Counted from the stretch's first letter, positions 1 to 7,807 are shown. The stretch: 34,747 bases of DNA from Clostridia bacterium (GCA_017471885.1 JAFURI010000058.1:1-34747); one strand, 5' to 3'. Notes: a model not told the origin generated them from the letters alone. Numbers and translations are program-made.

Positions 1-1
1 G

Positions 2-238
2 AAGCCTGTGGCCCTGACCCGCGAGGAGAAGCGCGCCTGGCTGGATCAGCAGACCGGCGTGGCGCTGGGCTCCGACGCGTTCTTCCCCTTCGGCGACAAT
101 ATTGAGCGCGCCCACCGTTCCGGCGTGAGCTATGTGGCGCAGCCCGGCGGCTCCATCCGCGACGACAACGTCATCGAGGTTTGCAACCTGTACAACATGG
201 TGATGGCTTTCACCGGCATGCGCCTTTTCCACCACTAA
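2..238 (+). CDS. purH: PurH, AICAR formyltransferase, 3' end only
   Basis: C-terminal 78 residues of the AICAR transformylase half of PurH, which formylates AICAR with 10-formyl-tetrahydrofolate late in de novo purine synthesis. The visible part carries the family's closing signature: SDAFFPFGDNIERA, then AQPGGSIRDDNVI, then an FTGMRLFHH-like tail, ending at a TAA at 236-238. The gene enters from the left edge, so its start, and whether it is bifunctional (with an IMP cyclohydrolase domain) or a monofunctional formyltransferase, cannot be seen. The purD-purL pair downstream on the same strand supports the assignment. A short GC hairpin starts immediately after the stop codon. Confidence 0.88.
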   Translation, partial: KPVALTREEKRAWLDQQTGVALGSDAFFPFGDNIERAHRSGVSYVAQPGGSIRDDNVIEVCNLYNMVMAFTGMRLFHH

Positions 239-330
239 GCGGGCAGTGCCCGCACCCGGCTCGCGATTCGATTGCGCGCCTTCGGCCATACGCTATGCGC
301 GTGAGGCTGTGCTGCTGCTTGAGCGAGAGC

Positions 331-387
331 GCCGACGCATGACAGATGCGTCGGCTTGCGGGGTCACGGCGCGTGACAGACGCGCCG
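331..387. repeat. Pair of hairpins sharing a GACAG loop
   Basis: Two perfect hairpins 11 bases apart. Arms 331-340 and 346-355 enclose GACAG (341-345); arms 367-374 and 380-387 enclose the same GACAG (375-379). The stems differ in sequence, but the pair next to the loop is T-A in both, so the shared element is the loop with its closing pair, not the stem. This is seen directly. A function as a protein or RNA binding site is inference. Confidence 0.7.
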
Positions 388-530
388 CGACGCGGAACCT
401 GTGGCTTCCGCTGGCGCGTTCCGGGCGAGGGTGCAGCGTGCACAAAATAGAAAAGCAGCTTACCCGTGTCGCGCCGCGCCCTCCGCGCGGCGGGACTCCT
501 GCAAGGGAAAAACCAAGAAACATACCCCGC

Positions 531-631
531 CCGGAGGCGCAGCCTCCGGAGAAGGGATTCTTAAGGGTCGAAGACCCTTAAGCGGGTTGTCAGGGCAGAG
601 CCCTGACCCGGGTACAGGGACGGAGTCCCTG
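531..631. repeat. Tandem run of four triloop hairpins
   Basis: Four perfect hairpins follow each other within 101 bases: arms 531-538/542-549, 560-569/573-582, 589-596/600-607 and 615-621/625-631. Each has a three-base loop (GCA, GAA, AGA, GGA) closed by a C-G pair and a GNC...GNC stem end. Three of the four fit the C(GNA)G pattern known to form unusually stable mini-hairpins in single-stranded DNA. The run ends about 20 bases before the purD start, so it would form the folded leader of a purD-purL transcript. Its role is unknown. Confidence 0.7.
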
Positions 632-652
632 CCTCGTATAAGGAGAGTACTT

Positions 653-1927
653 ATGAAAGTATTGATTGTAGGCGGCGGCGGACGCGAGCACGCCATCGCC
701 ACCAAGATTGCGGAGAATCCTCAGGTGGAGAAGCTCTACGCCGCGCCCGGTAACGGCGGCATGGCGTCCATCTGCGAGTGCGTGCCTTTCAAGGCCACGG
801 ACGTGGACGGCATTGTGGGCTGGGCAAGGCAGAATGCCATCGACTTTGTGGTGGTTGCGCCGGACGATCCGCTGTGCCTTGGCATGGTGGATGCGCTGGA
901 AGCCGTGGGCATCCCTGCCTTCGGCCCCAAGGCCAACGCTGCCGTCATCGAGGGCAGCAAGGTCTTCTCCAAGAACCTGATGAAAAAGTACGGCATCCCC
1001 ACCGCAGCCTACGAAACCTTCGACGATTTCGACGCAGCGGTCGGCTATCTGGATACCGTGTCTTTCCCCATTGTGGTCAAGGCTGACGGTCTGGCGCTGG
1101 GCAAGGGCGTGCTGATCTGCCCCGACAAGGCTTCCGCTGTGGAGGCCGTGGAAGGCATGATGAAGGAAGCGAAGTTCGGCGCATCCGGCTCCCGGGTGGT
1201 CATTGAGGAGTTCCTGACGGGCCCGGAGGTCAGCGTGCTGGCCTTTACCGACGGTAAGTGCGTGAAGCCCATGGTTTCTTCCATGGATCACAAGCGCGCA
1301 CTGGACAACGACGAAGGCCTGAACACCGGCGGCATGGGTACCATCGCGCCCAATCCCTGCTACACGCCTGATCTGGCTGCCCGCTGCATGGAGGAGATCT
1401 TCGTCCCCACCATGAACGCTATGAATGCCGAGGGCCGTACCTTCCGCGGCTGCCTGTACTTCGGCCTGATGATGACTCCCAATGGTCCCAAGGTCATTGA
1501 ATACAACTGCCGCTTCGGTGATCCCGAGACCCAGGTGGTGCTGCCCCTGCTGAAGAGCGACCTGCTGACTATCATGCAGGCGACCGCCAACGGCACCCTG
1601 GAGGAGACTGAGGTCGTCTTTGACGACGGCGCTGCCTGCTGCGTGGTGCTGGCATCCGGCGGTTATCCTGTCAGCTACAAGAGCGGCTATCCCATCAGCG
1701 GTCTGGACAAGGCCGGCGAAACCGCCACCGTGTTCCATGCGGGCACGAAGCTGGCGGAGGGACAGATTGTCACCTCCGGCGGACGCGTGCTGGGTGTGAC
1801 GGCTACGGCGGAGAATCTGGAAAAGGCTGTGGCCAAGGCTTACGAAGCGGCTGAAAAGATCAGCTTCACCGACCTGCACAAGCGCATGGATATCGGCCAG
1901 CGCGCACTGAAGGAGGCAAAGGTATGA
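653..1927 (+). CDS. purD: PurD, phosphoribosylamine-glycine ligase
   Basis: A 424-residue GAR synthetase, the second enzyme of de novo purine synthesis, joining glycine to phosphoribosylamine with ATP in the cytoplasm. The protein opens with MKVLIVGGGGREHAI, the N-terminal glycine loop of PurD. It carries the ATP-grasp signatures VVKADGLALGKGV and later EYNCRFGDPETQVVLP, close to the C-terminal third. Length matches the family (about 420). An in-frame extension upstream to 401 is open, but it crosses the hairpin array and lacks domain character. ATG 653 has AAGGAG at a suitable distance, so it is the start. The stop codon overlaps the purL ATG by 4 bases (ATGA), implying translational coupling. 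Confidence 0.97.
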   Translation: MKVLIVGGGGREHAIATKIAENPQVEKLYAAPGNGGMASICECVPFKATDVDGIVGWARQNAIDFVVVAPDDPLCLGMVDALEAVGIPAFGPKANAAVIEGSKVFSKNLMKKYGIPTAAYETFDDFDAAVGYLDTVSFPIVVKADGLALGKGVLICPDKASAVEAVEGMMKEAKFGASGSRVVIEEFLTGPEVSVLAFTDGKCVKPMVSSMDHKRALDNDEGLNTGGMGTIAPNPCYTPDLAARCMEEIFVPTMNAMNAEGRTFRGCLYFGLMMTPNGPKVIEYNCRFGDPETQVVLPLLKSDLLTIMQATANGTLEETEVVFDDGAACCVVLASGGYPVSYKSGYPISGLDKAGETATVFHAGTKLAEGQIVTSGGRVLGVTATAENLEKAVAKAYEAAEKISFTDLHKRMDIGQRALKEAKV

Positions 1928-4900
1928 GCGTCAAGCGCATTTATGTAGAGAAGAAGCCCGCCTATGCTGTGGAAGCCAAGCAGCTGCTGTGGGAGATCCG
2001 TCATATTCTGCAGATCAAGTCCATCACCGGTCTGCGCATGCTGAACCGCTACGACGTGGAAGGCGTGGAGGACGCGCTGTACGAGCAGTGCAAGCCCATC
2101 GTTTTCTCCGAGCCGCAGGTGGACGACACCTACGCCGCCCTGCCCGAGGGCGCGAAGGCTGTGTTCGCGGTGGAATTCCTGCCCGGCCAGTATGACCAGC
2201 GCGCTGCCTCCTGCGAGGAGTGCATTCAGCTGGTAGGCCAGTGCGACCGTCCCACCGTCCGCTCCGCCCGGGTGTATCTGCTGGACGGCGACTTCACCGG
2301 GGACGAGCTGGCCCGTGTGAAGAAGCACGTGATCAACCCCGTCGAATCCCGCGAGGCTGATCTGGCGGAAAAGGACACCCTGCAGCAGCAGTACGAGACT
2401 CCCGACTCCGTGGAGACCCTCGAGGGCTTTACGAAGATGACTGCCGATCAGGTCAGTGATTTTGTGAAAAAGTACGGCCTGGCCATGGATAATGATGATC
2501 TTGCCTTCTGCCGCGATTATTTTGCGAAGGAAGATCGCGATCCCACCCTCACCGAGATCCGCATGATCGACACCTACTGGTCCGATCATTGCCGCCATAC
2601 CACCTTCCTGACCACCATCGACGAGACCCATATCGAGAAGGCAGCGGTGGAGAAGGCTTTCCGGCGGTATCTGAACGCCCGCGAGACCGTCTACGGCGAC
2701 CGCATCAGCAGGAAGCCTGTCAATCTGATGGACATTGCCACCATGGGCGGCAAGTATCTGGGCAAGATCGGCCAGACCCCCAACATTGACGTGAGCGAGG
2801 AGATCAACGCCTGCTCCATCAAGATTGACGTGGACGTGAACGGCGTCAGCGAGCCGTGGCTGCTGATGTTCAAGAACGAGACCCACAACCATCCCACTGA
2901 GATCGAGCCCTTCGGCGGCGCGGCAACCTGCATCGGCGGCGCGATCCGTGATCCGCTGTCCGGCCGCACCTATGTATATCAGGCCATGCGCGTTACCGGC
3001 GCGGCGGATCCCCTGAAGCCCGTCAGCGAGACCATGCCCGGCAAGCTGCCCCAGCGCAAGCTGGTGACCACCGCTGCCGCCGGCTATTCCTCCTACGGCA
3101 ATCAGATTGGTCTGGCCACCGGTCTGGTGGATGAGATGTATCATCCCGGCTACGCTGCCAAGCGTCTGGAAATCGGCGCTGTGGTGGGCGCGGCCCCCGA
3201 GAAGAACGTGCGCCGCGAGGTGCCTGCTCCCGGCGACAAGATCGTTCTGCTGGGCGGCCGTACCGGCCGCGACGGCTGCGGCGGCGCCACCGGCTCCTCC
3301 AAGTCTCACAAGCTGGAATCCATCGAGACCTGCGGCGCAGAGGTGCAGAAGGGCAACGCTCCCACCGAGCGTAAGCTGCAGCGTCTGTTCCGCGACGGCG
3401 AGGTGACCAAGCTGATCAAGCGCTGCAACGACTTCGGTGCGGGCGGCGTGAGCGTGGCCATCGGCGAGCTGGCCGACGGCCTGATGATCAATCTGGATAC
3501 CGTGCCCAAGAAGTACGACGGTCTGGACGGCACCGAGCTGGCCATCTCCGAATCTCAGGAGCGTATGGCTGTGGTGCTGGATGCGTCCGACGTGGATGCC
3601 TTCCTCGCTGCGGCAGAAAGCGAGAATCTGGAGGCCACCGTGGTGGCGGAGGTTACCGCCGAGCCCCGTCTGCGCATGACGTGGAAGGGCGCGACCATCG
3701 TGGATCTTTCCCGTGAGTTCCTCAATTCCAACGGCGCGGAGAAGCATACCACTGTCAAGGTGGCCGAGGACGAAGTGAAGCAGGTGTCCTTCGCCGGTGA
3801 AACCGTGGCGGAGAAGTTCGCCAGCATGGTGGGCGACCTGAATATCTGCTCCAAGAAGGGCCTGAGCGAGCGCTTCGACTCCACCATCGGCGCAGCCACC
3901 GTGCTGATGCCCTTCGGCGGCAAGCGCCAGCTTACCCCCAATCAGGCCATGGTAGCCAAGATTCCCGTACTGAACGGCGTGACCGACACCGTCAGCGGCA
4001 TGGCCTACGGCATGCATCCGGAGCTGCTGGAGCAGTCCCCCTACGAGGGCAGCTATCTGGCGGTGATCGAGAGCGTTGCCAAGCTGGTCTGCGCGGGTTT
4101 TGACTACAAGCAGGCCTACCTGACCTTCCAGGAATATTTCGAGCGTATGGGCAATGATCCCCAGCGCTGGGGCAAGCCCTTTGCGGCGCTGCTGGGCGGC
4201 TTCGACGCGCAGCTGGATCTGAACATCGCTGCCATCGGCGGCAAGGACTCCATGTCCGGCACCTTCGAGAAGATGGACGTGCCGCCCACCCTGTGCTCCT
4301 TTGCGGTGGCTCCCGGCAAGGCCAGCGAGGTCATTTCTCCTGAGTTCAAGGCTGCCGGTCACTCCGTGCGCGTGGTGGCCTGTGACGCTCACGATACCCC
4401 CGCGCTGACCGCCAACTTTGAGGCTGTGCGCAAGGGCATTCTGGACGGTACCATCGTGTCCGCGTGGGCGCTGGGTCTGGGCGGCGTGGCGGAGGGCCTG
4501 TTCAAGATGGGTCTGGGCAACGGCATCGGCATCCGCATTGACGATGATTATCAGGGCGAGCTGTTCGCCCAGCAGATCGGCGGCATGCTGATTGAGTGCG
4601 CCAAGGACTGCGATCTGGGCGAGAAGGTAGGCGACACCATTCCCGACTGGGCGCTGGAGTACGAAGGCGACCGTATCGACCTGAATCCCATGCAGGAGAT
4701 CTACGAGGGTAAGCTGGAGAAGGTGTTCGCCTATCAGGGCCACGCCGGTGAAACCACCGAGACCTTCACCTGCAGGGAGAAGAGCGTGCTGAAGCCCAAG
4801 ACTTCCATCGTGAAGCCTCAGGCCTTCATCCCTGTATTCCCCGGCACCAACTGCGAGTATGACACCGCCCGTGCGGTGGAACGCGCAGGCGGCAAGGCGG

Positions 4901-5610
4901 AGATTCTGGTCATCAACAACCTGACGCCCGAAGCTATCACCGAGTCCATCCGCAAGGCAGCGAAGATCATCAGCCAGAGCCAGATGATCGTGCTGCCCGG
5001 CGGTTTCTCCGGCGGCGACGAGCCCGACGGCTCCGCCAAGTTTATCACCGCTTTCTTCCGCAATCCCGCCATGAAGGATGCAGTCAGCGATCTGCTGGAC
5101 AACCGCGACGGATTGATGCTGGGCATCTGCAACGGCTTCCAGGCTCTGATCAAGCTGGGTCTGGTGCCCTTCGGCAGGATTGTGGATACGGACGATCAGT
5201 GCCCCACCCTGACCTTCAACGAGATCGGCCGCCACCAGTCCATGCTGGTGAATACCCGCATTGCTTCCGCCAGGTCTCCCTGGCTGAGCCGCTGCGAGGC
5301 GGGTGAAATCCACACCGTGGCCATTTCCCACGGCGAGGGCCGCTTCGTGGGCCCGGAGAAGCTGATCCGCGAGCTGGCCGCCAATGGTCAGATCGCTACC
5401 CAGTATGTGGATCTGAACGGCAATCCCTCCATGGACGTGCGCTTCAATCCCAACGCCAGCTACTACGCCATTGAGGGCATCACCAGCCCCGACGGACGCG
5501 TGCTGGGCAAGATGGGTCACACCGAGCGTTCCGGCGAGAATCTGTACAAGAACGTTCCCGGCAACAAGTACCAGCCCTTGTTTGAGGGCGGTGTGGAGTA
5601 CTTCCGCTGA
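1924..5610 (+). CDS. purL: PurL, phosphoribosylformylglycinamidine synthase (single chain)
   Basis: A 1228-residue FGAM synthase converting FGAR, glutamine and ATP to FGAM. It is the large single-chain form with its own glutaminase, not the PurS/PurQ/PurL three-subunit form. Order seen: N-terminal PurS-like part; LTEIRMIDTYWSDHCRHTTF around residue 215; the ATP-binding FKNETHNHPTEIEPFGGAAT around residue 317; a second AIR-synthase-like half with GGKDSMSGTF; then a class I glutamine amidotransferase domain from about residue 970 (FPGTNCEYD), with nucleophile Cys1069 in GICNGFQ and the HGEGRF histidine motif. The length (1228) fits clostridial relatives of about 1230-1260. Its start overlaps the purD stop. 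A strong terminator hairpin follows 22 bases after the TGA. Confidence 0.97.
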   Translation: MSVKRIYVEKKPAYAVEAKQLLWEIRHILQIKSITGLRMLNRYDVEGVEDALYEQCKPIVFSEPQVDDTYAALPEGAKAVFAVEFLPGQYDQRAASCEECIQLVGQCDRPTVRSARVYLLDGDFTGDELARVKKHVINPVESREADLAEKDTLQQQYETPDSVETLEGFTKMTADQVSDFVKKYGLAMDNDDLAFCRDYFAKEDRDPTLTEIRMIDTYWSDHCRHTTFLTTIDETHIEKAAVEKAFRRYLNARETVYGDRISRKPVNLMDIATMGGKYLGKIGQTPNIDVSEEINACSIKIDVDVNGVSEPWLLMFKNETHNHPTEIEPFGGAATCIGGAIRDPLSGRTYVYQAMRVTGAADPLKPVSETMPGKLPQRKLVTTAAAGYSSYGNQIGLATGLVDEMYHPGYAAKRLEIGAVVGAAPEKNVRREVPAPGDKIVLLGGRTGRDGCGGATGSSKSHKLESIETCGAEVQKGNAPTERKLQRLFRDGEVTKLIKRCNDFGAGGVSVAIGELADGLMINLDTVPKKYDGLDGTELAISESQERMAVVLDASDVDAFLAAAESENLEATVVAEVTAEPRLRMTWKGATIVDLSREFLNSNGAEKHTTVKVAEDEVKQVSFAGETVAEKFASMVGDLNICSKKGLSERFDSTIGAATVLMPFGGKRQLTPNQAMVAKIPVLNGVTDTVSGMAYGMHPELLEQSPYEGSYLAVIESVAKLVCAGFDYKQAYLTFQEYFERMGNDPQRWGKPFAALLGGFDAQLDLNIAAIGGKDSMSGTFEKMDVPPTLCSFAVAPGKASEVISPEFKAAGHSVRVVACDAHDTPALTANFEAVRKGILDGTIVSAWALGLGGVAEGLFKMGLGNGIGIRIDDDYQGELFAQQIGGMLIECAKDCDLGEKVGDTIPDWALEYEGDRIDLNPMQEIYEGKLEKVFAYQGHAGETTETFTCREKSVLKPKTSIVKPQAFIPVFPGTNCEYDTARAVERAGGKAEILVINNLTPEAITESIRKAAKIISQSQMIVLPGGFSGGDEPDGSAKFITAFFRNPAMKDAVSDLLDNRDGLMLGICNGFQALIKLGLVPFGRIVDTDDQCPTLTFNEIGRHQSMLVNTRIASARSPWLSRCEAGEIHTVAISHGEGRFVGPEKLIRELAANGQIATQYVDLNGNPSMDVRFNPNASYYAIEGITSPDGRVLGKMGHTERSGENLYKNVPGNKYQPLFEGGVEYFR

Positions 5611-5921
5611 TCATCCGTCCACAAAAAAACAGGCGCCGGCAGTTTCTGAACTGCCGGCGCTTTTGCGTGTCGGTCGGTATGGGTGCTGCCGCGCTCCACC
5701 AGAATGTCCTCCATGGGAACCTCCAGGCAGGCGCTGAGAGCGAACAGATTATCCACGGTAGGCAGGGACTGGCCCGCCTGCCATTTGTAGATGGCCCGCG
5801 GCTCCTCAAAGCCGAAGTAGTTTTGCAGATCGCGGATGCTCAGCCCGCGCGCCTCGCGCAGGCGGCGGATGTTTGCGCCGGTGGCTACAAGGTCGATTAC
5901 GGGAAAATGCCTGTGCTGCAT
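5517..5921 (-). CDS. Small XRE-type HTH regulator overlapping the purL end
   Basis: Open frame of 134 residues. Residues about 10-75 form a cro/C1-type helix-turn-helix of a kind common in Clostridia (TGANIRRLREARGLSIRDLQ, then FGFEEPRAIYKWQ, then LPTVDNLFALSACL), predicted to bind DNA. ATG 5921 is preceded by AGAGGAG and a good promoter. From about residue 80 the translation has no domain character: it crosses the purL terminator hairpin (5633-5660) and then runs antisense to the last 94 bases of purL before reaching a stop. No in-frame stop exists earlier. The functional protein may therefore be just the N-terminal part, or the stop codon was lost. The HTH is certain by motif; the C-terminal extent is doubtful. 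Confidence 0.72.
   Translation of the reverse strand: MQHRHFPVIDLVATGANIRRLREARGLSIRDLQNYFGFEEPRAIYKWQAGQSLPTVDNLFALSACLEVPMEDILVERGSTHTDRHAKAPAVQKLPAPVFLWTDDQRKYSTPPSNKGWYLLPGTFLYRFSPERSV
5633..5664. terminator. Terminator shared by purL and the HTH gene
   Basis: Perfect 12-bp stem (5633-5644 with 5649-5660) and a TCTG loop. On the + strand it is followed by TTTT. On the - strand a run of seven T (5629-5623) lies three bases after the stem. It should therefore act in both directions, ending purL and also the convergent HTH transcript, before that gene's stop codon. Confidence 0.88.
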
Positions 5922-5966
5922 GCCGTCTCCTCTCTTGCAGATGCGGTTGACAGGTGCGTGGCGAGG

Positions 5967-5995
5967 ATTCTATCACATTTAACGGAGAAATGCAA
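5967..5995 (-). promoter_or_regulatory. Promoter of the HTH gene
   Basis: Read on the - strand: TTGCAT at 5995-5990, 17-base spacer, TAGAAT at 5972-5967 with an upstream TGA giving an extended -10. It lies 46 bases before the ATG at 5921. Confidence 0.65.
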
Positions 5996-6042
5996 GAGTA
6001 TCATGCATCTGTGACGGAAGAAGTGGGTGAACTGCAGGTTCA

Positions 6043-6071
6043 ATGACGGAAAAAATACAATCTGCTATACT
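6043..6071 (+). promoter_or_regulatory. Promoter of the 66-residue protein gene
   Basis: ATGACG (6043-6048), 17-base spacer, TATACT (6066-6071) with a TG one base upstream (extended -10). The upstream in-frame ATG at 6043 coincides with this -35 box, which argues that translation starts downstream at 6127. Confidence 0.5.
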
Positions 6072-6126
6072 TCATTATACCGTGGCGCTGTCCCCACTTT
6101 CCCTCGGAGACCTTATGGAGGTGCAG

Positions 6127-6327
6127 ATGAGATACGTCAGTACAAGCCCGACGGCCAGCAAGGCCATCGGCAATGTGGAACGGGAACTGGCCGCTCGCCG
6201 GAAGGAGGCCGGCTACCTCGGTCGTCTTTACCGCAGCGGCAAGCTGTCGCCGCAGGAGCTGGAGAAGGTCCGGAAGCGATTTACCGGTATCTACAGGGAT
6301 ATTCTGGAGGAGGAACTTCAGATCTGA
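6127..6327 (+). CDS. Small charged protein, unknown function
   Basis: A 66-residue protein I do not recognise. It begins MRYVSTSPTASKAIGNVE and continues as a strongly charged, probably helical chain (many Arg, Lys and Glu; LGRLYRSGKLSPQELEKVRK in the second half). It has no signal peptide, membrane segment or cysteine, so it is probably cytoplasmic. GGAGG at 6117-6121, five bases before ATG 6127, fixes the start; a longer in-frame start at 6043 would lie inside the promoter. It is a single-gene transcription unit with its own extended -10 promoter and an excellent terminator directly after the stop codon, which supports it being real and separately expressed. Confidence 0.65.
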   Translation: MRYVSTSPTASKAIGNVERELAARRKEAGYLGRLYRSGKLSPQELEKVRKRFTGIYRDILEEELQI

Positions 6328-6334
6328 CAGGGAC

Positions 6335-6358
6335 GGCGGCCGGGAGGCCGCCTTTTTT
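6335..6358 (+). terminator. Intrinsic terminator
   Basis: Stem GGCGGCC (6335-6341) with GGCCGCC (6346-6352), loop GGGA, followed by six T (6353-6358). It starts 7 bases after the stop of the 66-residue gene. Confidence 0.92.
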
Positions 6359-6437
6359 GTAACAATCTTCCGGCAGCGGAAGAATCCGGCACGCGCGTGC
6401 GTCAGATCTTTAGAGAACAGACGGAAAGGAGTGTGTG

Positions 6438-7802
6438 ATGATGAAACGAATGCTGCTGATGCTGATAGTGTTGCTGCTGCCCGCCGCCGCATTGTCGGAA
6501 ACGCTGACAGAGCCCATGACGGAGGCCGACATGGCTGCCATCTGGCAGTCGTCTTTTGACAGAATGGGCACATACGGGGCGGTGAATCAGTCCGGAGAGC
6601 TGCCGCAGAAGGGAATGATCAGCTATGATACCGCGCTGGAAACGGCGCGTCAGGCGATTATCAGCCGCTACGGCACGCCGGAAGAGGAGCTGGACGCCAT
6701 GGGCGTGTATCCGGATTATTACACGGAGGAATGGCATCTTTACTTTTCTCCCGCAAGGAACGGCGACGTGGACTACGACGGCGGATACTACGCCGCGCCG
6801 GGAGCGTACCGTGTGTACCTGGACGCATGGACGGGAGAGATCACCTATTGCAACTGGTATATGGACGAGTTCTGGAATTATGCCCAGCGGGTCTGGGACA
6901 GGGGCGACCGGGACGTGGTATACGGTCGGGCGCAGGGCGTGAGCTTTTTCAGCCAGAGCCGGGAGAAGCAGGCGTATTTCATCAAACTTATGGAGGATGC
7001 GGGATACGACGTCGCGGTCATTGACCGGTCTCCGGAGCGCATTCTCCTGCGCAAGACGCTGGACATCATGTTTGCGGATCCTGCGGACGTGGTGCAGCCG
7101 GAGGATGATCCGCTGATCAGGCGGGCGTGGGATGCGGTGGAGGCGTACACCGGGCTGGAGGCGGACGTGCTGCGCAGCTACGCCTACTGCGCTACATACT
7201 CAGAAATGGACACGGGCACAAGGGACGTGTTCATCGCCTATAATTACGAGCAGGAGTTCCTCTGGCAGGAGGACCGCATCGGCGAGTGGGAAGGTCTGCT
7301 GTTCAGCTTCGCCCGCTGTCTGGGCAATTTCATGGTGCAGCTGGACAGCGAAACCGGAGAAGCGCTGAATGTGGTTCACGTATACCCGGATGAGGAGGCC
7401 GGATCGCAGGAATTCCTGCTGCGCCGGCGGCGGTGGACGGCGGATGATTTCCGCGCCTTTGATCAGGCGTATAAGGACTATGCCCGACAGATGAAGGAAG
7501 CCGCTGCGGCAGGGAAATCCAGAGGGGAGCTGAACGCGCTGTCCTATGAGTTGATGCATCCGCTCCGGGGCGACGTTGGGCCATACCGGGCGCTGGAGCT
7601 GGCTCAGGAGGCTGCGGCGTCTGAAGCCGGCATGCCGGCGGAGAAATTCCGCGCGGTGTTTACGGGCAGCAGCGTCTTTTACAGCCGGGATGACGCTTAT
7701 GAGATAGAGTTCTGGTCGGAAGAAGGGCCGATATGGCGGGTGACAATCAACGCCATGGACGGCGCGGTGCTGTCCGCAGATCAGACGGACGGGGAAGGAT
7801 AA
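6438..7802 (+). CDS. Secreted protein with three PepSY-like repeats
   Basis: A 454-residue predicted exported protein. A Sec signal peptide (KRMLLMLIVLLLPAAALS) is followed by a mature chain without lipobox or later membrane segment. Three repeats resemble PepSY/YpeB modules: one beginning ISYDTALETARQAI and ending YLDAWTGEI; a second around LIRRAWDAVEAYTG ending VQLDSETGEAL; a third around YRALELAQEAA ending TINAMDGAV. PepSY modules are known as propeptide or inhibitory domains of proteases, but no catalytic domain is present here, so the role is unknown. AAAGGAG at 6425-6431 supports ATG 6438 over GTG 6435. The 5' spacer holds a 7-bp hairpin (6366-6383) and a perfect 12-base palindrome (6389-6400); no clear promoter was found. 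Confidence 0.8.
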   Translation: MMKRMLLMLIVLLLPAAALSETLTEPMTEADMAAIWQSSFDRMGTYGAVNQSGELPQKGMISYDTALETARQAIISRYGTPEEELDAMGVYPDYYTEEWHLYFSPARNGDVDYDGGYYAAPGAYRVYLDAWTGEITYCNWYMDEFWNYAQRVWDRGDRDVVYGRAQGVSFFSQSREKQAYFIKLMEDAGYDVAVIDRSPERILLRKTLDIMFADPADVVQPEDDPLIRRAWDAVEAYTGLEADVLRSYAYCATYSEMDTGTRDVFIAYNYEQEFLWQEDRIGEWEGLLFSFARCLGNFMVQLDSETGEALNVVHVYPDEEAGSQEFLLRRRRWTADDFRAFDQAYKDYARQMKEAAAAGKSRGELNALSYELMHPLRGDVGPYRALELAQEAAASEAGMPAEKFRAVFTGSSVFYSRDDAYEIEFWSEEGPIWRVTINAMDGAVLSADQTDGEG

Positions 7803-7807
7803 AGCAG

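Larger units (their letters stand above)
239..652. other. Hairpin-rich spacer between purH and purD
   Basis: A 414-base gene-free stretch. I find eight perfect inverted repeats: 239-253 (6 bp, loop AGT), 331-355 (10 bp, loop GACAG), 367-387 (8 bp, loop GACAG), 472-492 (8 bp, loop CCTCC), 531-549 (8 bp, loop GCA), 560-582 (10 bp, loop GAA), 589-607 (8 bp, loop AGA) and 615-631 (7 bp, loop GGA). None is followed by a clear T-run, so they are not classical terminators. The open frames crossing the region have proline- and arginine-rich translations without domains and look like chance frames in GC-rich DNA. I recognise no purine, ZTP or other riboswitch core. The purD ribosome binding site AAGGAG lies at the right end. 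Confidence 0.75.

Noticed and set aside
246-581. Short open frames on both strands across the purH-purD spacer
   Set aside because: Arg- and Pro-rich translations that run through the perfect hairpins; no ribosome sites or domains.
239-652. CRISPR array
   Set aside because: The repeats are hairpins with different stems and irregular spacing, not identical direct repeats with uniform spacers, and no cas genes are present.
560-652. Purine or ZTP riboswitch upstream of purD
   Set aside because: The position is attractive, but I cannot find the conserved junction core of either class; the region is fully explained by tandem short hairpins.
590-1879. A 429-codon reverse-strand open frame opposite purD
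   Set aside because: Same shadow character; low-complexity His/Gly/Ala-rich translation, and purD is certain.
1840-5520. A 1226-codon reverse-strand open frame opposite purL
   Set aside because: Its translation is rich in His, Gly, Ala and Leu with no domain pattern, and it mirrors purL codon by codon. It is a GC-bias shadow of a certain gene.
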